Part shown: piece by piece, positions 53,389 through 60,000 of the stretch
Position numbering within the stretch: the stretch's first letter is position 1
Layout of the letters: every line of letters begins with the position of its first letter
NCBI GenBank assembly: GCA_009760855.2
Contig: WPIO01000063.1
Coordinates: forward strand, 353,001-413,000
Reading direction: 5' to 3'
Source of the DNA: Cristatella mucedo
Taxonomy: Eukaryota; Bryozoa; Phylactolaemata; Cristatellidae
DNA: 60,000 nucleotides
The notes under the pieces: model-generated
Databases searched by the model: none
Seen by the model: the letters and a program-made list of their open reading frames with translations, nothing else
What the model was told of the DNA's origin: nothing
Made by a program: the position numbers and the translations under genes

Positions 53389-56300
53389 TTAATAGAGCTT
53401 AAGCCTCGTACGCCAAACACGCGGAGCATGTGCTTCACGGGCACACTGGATATGCTGCAGCCATAGCCAGTGGCTTTTGAGCAACGTGAGGTCGGTGAGC
53501 ATCCGACATCGAAGAAGCCGGAAGCGACCCAGTCTCGAGTTCTTTAAATGTCGATGCTCTTCGACAACTTCAAAATCATCAGCGAAGTGTGACATTGATA
53601 AATGCAGAGGTATGGCATTCCTTTGGGCTGGTGCCGGTTTCAGATTTTGACGGAAGGTAAAGCCGAAGAACACTACTGACAAGCACTAGTCTGCATACAT
53701 TGGGCTGTGACAGACCAAGACTTTTTGCATTCGAGAAGCACGTACCAGAGCAGATGCTAAACTCGATCGACACCATGTGCCAATGACAAAGACGCATCTG
53801 GGGTTGTTCTTCAACGCTCTTGCAGATATCAAACACTAAACAATTATTCTTGAATGTTGCTTTTGCAACGCTGGTTAAGCTTACGGACATACCGTAGGTA
53901 ATGCACGAGTCCTCATAGGATTCAGCATTTAAATTGGTTCCGAAAGCTGACACTGAGTGAGATAGCCACGGCTTCATTGAAAGTGAATTGTTAAGTGCTA
54001 TAATAGTGAATTACAAAACAGGAAAAGGCAAACGCATGCTCTCCCCGAATGCAAAACGGTTCCTGGAGCAGCTGGTCTATTTTAATCACATGGGTAAGAC
54101 GGATGAGCTCATTAATGTGTCGGGGCTTCAAGAGTTTATGGCCTGATAGGTGATGCAAGCAAGTAAAGCTGCGATATGTTAATGTTAGGTCCTTGGGTTG
54201 GAATAAGGCATACTGTGCACCAAGGAAAGAAGCAGGCTAATCGCCCGCTGAGTCACGAAAATGCTGAGGAGAAACGTGCACGCATGCTCACGAAGGCCTA
54301 CCTTTGTTCTAGCATTTGCCAGCTAGTATCGAAGTATCGAGGTCCTCTCGCTCCTCGGTGCTGACTGAATTCCAATCTGTGTACATGCTACCGCACAGGT
54401 AGATAGAGTCGCGCCCATCAAAGCTAACGCCTGCATAATAATCGTTACAAAGGCAGTTGGCTAGATGATGTAGGATGAGGACTCAGGCGCTGTTCACACT
54501 ATAGTTACTGGATCTTGCATAAGCTAGAAGAACTCTGCAAGTCAGATAAGACGGGGCTCTACCAAAATCTCCACTCAAAGACTAGTTTTGCAAGGAGACG
54601 TGCAGGGGAGTGTAAGTAGACAACGACATGAGCACGTGGCACAGGGAACGGTTAGGTTGCTACCTGCCAGCAAATAGGTGGTGTTAACCATCAAGTTCAC
54701 ACCACACACACTCTCGACGGCAGGCGTAGATATTCTAGAAGTTTGACCTTGAACCATCTGGGTGCCGTTGGTCTGAAATAGAAAGATGATAGCCGTTCGC
54801 TCTGCATGCCTCTGCAGCAGCATAAGCAGCACTGCTTCTAGGGCGTGGCGTGCAGGACAGGTGCCTCTGTAGGTAGTGTCGCGCCCCCCGAAGAAGAGGT
54901 GAAATGCAGTCGTTGCTAATAGAAAAGCATTGCTTAGATGAGAACCCACAGCCAAGGCGGCCCCTCAATCCGCGACAAGACACCTACACTTTAGTAACTC
55001 AATATTTGCAGGTCTTCCTTCCTGTTCAATAGAGACTTTACAGTTGATACAAAACTATGCAGCAAGGCTGGTCTGTCGCTCACATTGCACCTACCACACT
55101 GAATTAGTCTGACCAGCACTGTTTTCTCACACCTCAGCATATCAACTTCATGACCGTTGGCGACAGAAGCTTTAGCTCTGCAGGTGTGGAACTCGCTTCC
55201 ACAATTCTTACGCGACGACAACTACTCTCCTACTGCCGACTATGGCTCATCCTTTTCAGCGGTCATGAGCTTCTACTTCCATGCTACTCACTACCTTAAC
55301 TGCTCTCCTGACTCTGCTATGCGTCACACCTGATCTTTGTTGCGTGAGACGAAGTCTGTTGGCTACCGAATGTGTACCGAAAGCCGCTTAGGCTGTGAGT
55401 GGGTATACAAAACTCTCCTGCGTAACACCCACATGGTCTTTATGACTTTGTGGAGTTATAGACGGAGATACATTACATTACATTACATGATTGTTTCAGT
55501 TACCTCTAGGTCTCTTCATTCTCTTGCTCCCGACGAATTATCCAAAACTACTTCCCAATTAGGCTTCACATCGTACAGCCCGCTGCACTTTCTCAAGCCG
55601 CTTAGCTGTGACTCTGACCAACCTCTAATCCTTTCGGGTCATTCTTTTCCAGTCAGAATGCTCCAAAAGTCTAGAAATCAGTTCCTTCTGATGTTACAAT
55701 ACCTTATGACTCGATGACGTTTAAAAAGAAGATGAAAACCAACTGTTACTCAAAGAATTAGCTCTGTCTCAGTGTATTATCTTTCGTGTGTATATCCATA
55801 CTGAAATGGTGCATGTTAGCAATTTAAAGTGACCGATCGATGAAAATTTAAAATAACCTATCGACATAATTTCGTGCATATTTAAAATGCAAACGTATTA
55901 TTACTTTCTCATTGCATGCAGAAGATACTCAATGTCTTCATCTGATAGGAGAATTAATGGAAGCTTAGTAGGCTTCAATGACCGAGCAGCTACGACTTAA
56001 GAAAGCATTGCTGCTCACCTTGTAAACGTGTAGCACATCGACGTTGTAGACCTTATTTGCATAGGCGTCGAGACGAGGTAGCATACTGCTCACGGTTGCT
56101 TTTATGACTAAAACCAAATTCGAAAGCACTTAGCAAAGCTGCTTCTTTAAAACATTAGTTCACTCAAGAAAATCTCAGCCGTCTGAAGGCAAGATTCCAC
56201 GACTTTTCTACCGATTGTCCCCATCAGCATAAATTTATATTGACTTTACAATACTCAAAAATACCAGCGACAGGCAGATCGTGCAAGGCAGAATTAACGT

Positions 56301-57589
56301 GCGACCAGAGCATGCAAACTCTTTCGATATTGAGTCTTTCGGTGCACGAATTTCTACTCCATCTTTTTATGACAACTGTAATCTCTCTAAGCACACTAAG
56401 ATGATGCATCCATCTAAAATGCATTTAGAGTAATCCCGTACATGTACTTCGATATAAGCATGTGTGTGGGTGCACACGCAGGCACGCACGCGCGCACACA
56501 CACACACACACTCTCACGAAGGCACATCGGTAGAGGTCTAATTCTGTGGTTGGAGCTTCACCTCCTTAGACAGTTTGGGCTATCTGCCACCCCTTGCTCA
56601 ATACAAAACTAAATTTCCACGTGCAGGCAATGAACGCTAATTGCAAAGCCACAAATCTCTCTGCCGAAACTCTAAACTATAACCTGACTAACCACTTTGC
56701 AAAGACAAACAACCCTGAAAGCGCTGCTACGCAATGAACCTTAAACCATAACCTATCTTTGCCACTTATCTGCACAGCCTTAAATCTAAACAGTAAACTA
56801 CAAACCTAAACCTAAAGCATACATGTGTCAAACTACTTCGCCGACACTCGGTCTAAAAAGCTTTCCTTTGTGTCGAAATGCTCCGCACACGGTCTTTTTG
56901 AAGATATCTCACTTTTTGTCATTCCGTCTCTATGTCCGGTCGCTCCTTTCCCCCTTGCCCCTCTCTCATTCTCCTCTTTCCTCTTCTTCCCCACCAGTAC
57001 CTCCATCTCTCTTTCTCTCCCTCCTAACCCTACTAGCCTTTCTACAATCTTTCTCTCTCCCTCTTTATTTCCTCTACCTCAATTTCCTTCAACTCTACTC
57101 TCTCTCCCTCTTTCCCTCTGTCTGTCTTGTCTGTCTGTCTCTCATACACATACCTCTGTTCTCTTTCTATCTCCCCCTCTTTCTTATCAGCCTCCCTCAA
57201 CTCTAGCCCATATAAAATCTTATTATTGATCTCTTTCCTGTTACTTTTGCTGCCCTCTCCCTCTCTCTCGCTCTCTCTCTTACTGCCAAGCTTCTTATTT
57301 TGTCTCCCCATGTCTCTCCAGTATGCTATTCATTCAGCCACTTCCAAATGATTCTGTACTACCCGTACCTCTCGGGCACTGCTTTCCTACACCAACTGAA
57401 TTGTTTGACTGACGCAGCGAACGTCCTTTGGGAAATTTTGCTGCAAGTTTATGGGCACTCACCATAGTTGGACGAGCAGAATACTTCCTGCAGGCTGGGC
57501 TGTTCGCCGCACGAGCAAGCCTGCACCGAAGTGGTTGCTGCTTGCAAGACAAGCAGGATGATGGCTCCATTAGCATGCCAATCAGCCAT
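53389..57589 (-). CDS. TIMP-B: tissue inhibitor of metalloproteinases-like, 5 exons
   Basis: Minus-strand exons: 57589-57463, 56107-56019, 54772-54664, 53835-53746, 53675-53389; all GT-AG and in phase; 702 nt, 233 aa. Exon 1: signal peptide of 24 residues (core AIILLVLQAATTSVQA) followed by C25-S-C27-GEQPSLQEVFC, the classic TIMP mature N-terminus whose first Cys chelates the protease zinc. Exon 2: VIKATVSSM and KVYNVDVLHVYK. Exon 3: ISTPAVESVCGVNLMVNTTY then LLAG (C95, equivalent to mature Cys70). Exon 4: MRLCHWHM (C125, equivalent to Cys99). Exons 1-3 are firm; exon 4 is supported by size and phases matching TIMP-A. Exon 5 follows a 70-bp intron, has only two Cys and no recognisable TIMP C-domain, but ends at a stop 115 bp before AATAAA. 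An N-glycosylation sequon (NTT) lies in exon 3. Intron 1 holds a long polypyrimidine tract and intron 2 holds LINE pieces. Confidence 0.85.
55006..55490 (+). repeat. LINE family B 3' fragment, plus orientation
   Basis: Frame fragments NYAARLV, VGDRSFSSAG and the rest match the 27547-28290 copy in the opposite orientation. It ends TATAGACGGAGATACATTAC with repeated ATTAC units. It lies in TIMP-B intron 2 and serves as the unoccupied site for the tail-only insertion at 27736. Confidence 0.8.
55491..55790 (+). repeat. LINE-A C-terminal fragment
   Basis: Counterparts of SLHSLAPDELSKLL, FSESNSL and FGDHSFP, then TTTAAAAAGAAG, as in family A 3' ends. It directly abuts the LINE-B tail and has frame breaks. 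Confidence 0.65.
56490..56511. repeat. short (CA)n
   Basis: About 11 CA units preceded by GCACGC-type alternating purine-pyrimidine sequence, in TIMP-B intron 1. Confidence 0.8.
56941..57311. repeat. 370-bp polypyrimidine tract in TIMP-B intron 1
   Basis: Almost entirely C and T on the plus strand (CTCTCTCC, CTTTCTCTC, GTCTGTCTGTC), hence purine-rich in the TIMP-B transcript. Long frames over it (56823-57229) are low-complexity Ser/Leu/Pro artefacts. Such asymmetric tracts can adopt triplex (H-DNA) structure. Confidence 0.9.
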
Positions 57590-59479
57590 TCTACCTGAAC
57601 TGTTGGCCACTGCATCCGTAAAGCATAAGCTAGGCTGCAGTCATAATGACGTCGGCGTCAAGTGGCAACAGAATAGACATGCAGAACTGAAACAGCCGAC
57701 ATCATACTGCCAAAACGAACTTGCTACTCTTAATTTTCCTAGGCTCAAGTGACCAGCTATTTCACTACTCTTTTCCTCTCATTAGCTTTAGCACTCAGTC
57801 GATTCAAAATCTAGAGTAATATTAGCTAAGAATATTCGGCTGCATGCCAGCACAGCCAATGCCGGTTAATAGCCGTGCATATTACGTCAATCGAGAAAAA
57901 CTTACAACACAGAAACCCATAAAAAATTGTTTGAAGTTGAGGGAGCTTGAAGAAACGGGCTTGTACTTTAATGAGGATACCGAATCCCAAAAAATTCGTA
58001 GAGCAACGTCAACAGAACTGCCGCAGCAGGTCAAATATTAATGCGACACAATTACTATATTTTAGGTAAAAACAAGATTGAAAGCTGGAGTCTAATTTCT
58101 TTCGTGCGTTTGCATGGATGAAATGATTGTTTATCGCAGAGGAAACCCTCCGTCGCTTTTCCAGCCATTGCTTAAAATAATGTCTGAGGTGCTAAGGCAC
58201 CGAATCCGTGCAGTTTTTTAGTCACACATTTTCTGCAAGGGATGACTGAGGCCTTTTTGGCCCAAATCGCAGTATCGCAGTACGTGCACAGATCAAAATC
58301 AAACTGACCAATCAGCATAGAAACTGAATCAAGCAATCAGGGGACAAGGACAACTGGTTGCTGCAATTAAGAGTAACTCAACATTGATATCCTGAATCCC
58401 ACACAGCAACTTTAAGTATACCACGCTAAAAAAATAAAATGCGTTTTCATCGAGTCCAAAGTCAGCCTATCACGTCAGATTATACAGAACACTAGGCGAC
58501 TAGCTGAAACCGCTTGGATATCGATGGTGATCCTCTATACTTAGATATTAAATTGGAAAATCTTCACAAACTTTGTCATATTAGCCTCCGAACCCAAAGC
58601 AGGTGGCAATAAACCATGTACCAGCTGAAAGAACACGCAGACCAAATTTTACGTTGATCTTGTAGCCAGAAGCGGTTTCTAGAATTGCACAGCTTTACAT
58701 TTACACGAGCCCAGTGGTGTACGACCATCTCTGCAATTAGCAAGTGCATATAAGGCAGTCAGCTACAAGCATCAAAGAGCATCACGATCAGAAGTGGCTC
58801 GAGTTGCTCTTAGTGAAGGTTAATCGTGTAACGGCAAACTATAAGCTGCCATCTTTGCCGTCCGCCATTACTGCATAGACGTGCTTCACGCGAGAGGATC
58901 TTGTCAGGTCGGCGCTCGAGCGAATGAGCGCTCAAGAAATCCAGTCATTTACAGCTGTGCCGACGGAAGGGGTGCAAGGAGCTGCCGTCCTTCTCCATCG
59001 CCATTTAAAATCTTGCTAAGCCACACGAGTACAGTAAATACTAGATTTACACTTACCTCTGCCGTCAATGTGGCCGCGGTGCCGAGTTCAACGTGCCGAT
59101 TTCTGTTGATAACAGTCTACTGCGATGCACCCTCTGGGAATGCCTCTAAAGCGCAGAATTCTTCCAAATGAGTCGCGCGTAATGCACGCGAGTATTTCTC
59201 TCAACGCTCGCGCAGGGCGGCTCACGCGATTGAACTCGACCCGACAGCTTTCTCGACAAAACTGGGCTCGAAGCACCGCGAAATCGCATTTACGATCGTA
59301 ATCAATTTCCTTAGCGGGACCCATGCAACGACGCACAATCGCATTTACGACCTTGGTCATTGCTCTAGCGGGAAATTCGGTTTATAAATCACGGCAGAGA
59401 AGAGCAACGTTACTGCTCTCAATGAGCCAGCACCTGACGTTGAAAGATTTGTGGGGCTGCTCGAATACATAGACCAACA
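57590..59479. other. upstream of TIMP-B, no gene recognised
   Basis: This includes the presumed TIMP-B promoter (minus strand). A 65-codon plus frame at 57844-58041 and a 90-codon minus frame at 59360-59088 are open but match no family I know, so neither is called. Confidence 0.35.
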
Positions 59480-59654
59480 GTCCATACCTACAGTAATTTT
59501 AATTTTAATTGCGATGCAGGGGTGTGCAATTGACTCAGACAACCGAGCGAGTATCATTTTCACCATCTCGATCAACTTTTTAATGAAGATATTTGAAAAA
59601 AACGCGGTAGAGTGAAGCGTGAAAGTCAAAGCGCGAAGTGACGAGAGGCGACTG
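59480..59654 (-). repeat. 5'-terminal fragment of the Tigger-like element
   Basis: On the minus strand it starts CAGTCGCCTCTCGTCACTTC at 59654 beside a TA. It stays similar to 625-800 through TTGATCGA, GTGAAAAT, CTGAGTCAATTG and TTACTGTANGTATGG, then the similarity stops. The other terminus is missing. Confidence 0.7.
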
Positions 59655-59952
59655 TATATATACGTGACCAAACAAAGTTCACCCTCTATTGAAATACAAT
59701 CAACTCTGTATAAGCGGCGACTCGATAGCACGACCGACGGAGGCGGTACGGCCAGGGAGGCCAGCTCGGCGTCAGCGGTCGACGCGCGGCGCACGATTCA
59801 GCAACGACTGCGGCGGCGGCGGTGAGCTTTGGACAGGCGGTAGCCGGCGTTGCCAATGCCAGGTGGGGCGGCGGCGGCCGAGGATACTGCTACTTGCTCG
59901 CGGCTGCTGCCGAGAGCGTCTGCTGCTGGCCGCCCCGGACACAGCTTTGACC

Positions 59953-60000
59953 ATGCAATCGGTGGTCTACCGAAAAGTAGGGCCGCAGCGACCGTATTTC
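59953..60000 (+). CDS. possible first exon of a gene running off the window
   Basis: An ATG at 59953 opens a frame that stays open to the window end (MQSVVYRKVGPQRPYF). It follows 200 bp of CpG-rich, GGC-repeat-rich sequence (59700-59940) of the kind found at animal promoters and leaders. Sixteen codons are too few to identify a family. The minus strand is also open here, so this is only a candidate. Confidence 0.3.
   Translation, partial: MQSVVYRKVGPQRPYF

Noticed and set aside
56823-57351. 127- and 134-codon Ser/Leu/Pro-rich plus-strand frames
   Set aside because: Low-complexity translation of the polypyrimidine tract in TIMP-B intron 1.

Overview
The window is nuclear DNA of an invertebrate animal. 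Genes are split by GT-AG introns, with one apparent GC-AG intron. The space between exons is filled with L2/CR1-type LINEs, tRNA-headed SINEs, pogo/Tigger-like and Tc1-like DNA transposons, and long microsatellites. No bacterial-style operons, CRISPR arrays or rRNA are present. I cannot place the species. The conserved proteins look like ordinary animal orthologues, and one TIMP shows a cysteine pattern also known from insects.

Layout: (1) 2095-26229, plus strand: a complete 21-exon puromycin-sensitive aminopeptidase gene (NPEPPS/PSA, 874 aa), all joins in frame. Its large introns hold a LINE copy, SINEs, minisatellites, a Tc1-like pseudogene and an internally deleted Tigger-like element. (2) 35768-29154, minus strand: a complete 5-exon pyridoxamine-5'-phosphate oxidase gene (PNPO, 225 aa), tail-to-tail with PSA. 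Its 5.4-kb intron 2 carries an uninterrupted (CAG)136 tract (CTG in the PNPO sense) and, on the opposite strand, the last two exons of an unidentified gene. (3) 35.8-45.1 kb: repeat-rich intergenic DNA with degenerate and fairly intact LINE copies, four-copy SINE family members, a (AC)58 tract and a GC-rich orphan block at 39.3-40.6 kb. (4) 45120-51222 plus and 57589-53389 minus: two convergent genes for tissue inhibitor of metalloproteinases (TIMP)-like secreted proteins. They share all intron positions and phases but differ in cysteine pattern. (5) The right edge becomes GC-rich and may start another gene at 59953.

PSA (cytosolic M1 zinc aminopeptidase) and PNPO (PLP synthesis) have no direct functional link; any relation is positional. 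The two TIMPs probably arose by inverted duplication.

The repeats show clear structure. LINE family A ends in a conserved stem-loop followed by (TAA)n read on the plus strand for minus-oriented copies. The same end is carried by tRNA-like SINEs and by many tail-only insertions. One tail-only insertion can be compared with an unoccupied homologous site elsewhere in the window.
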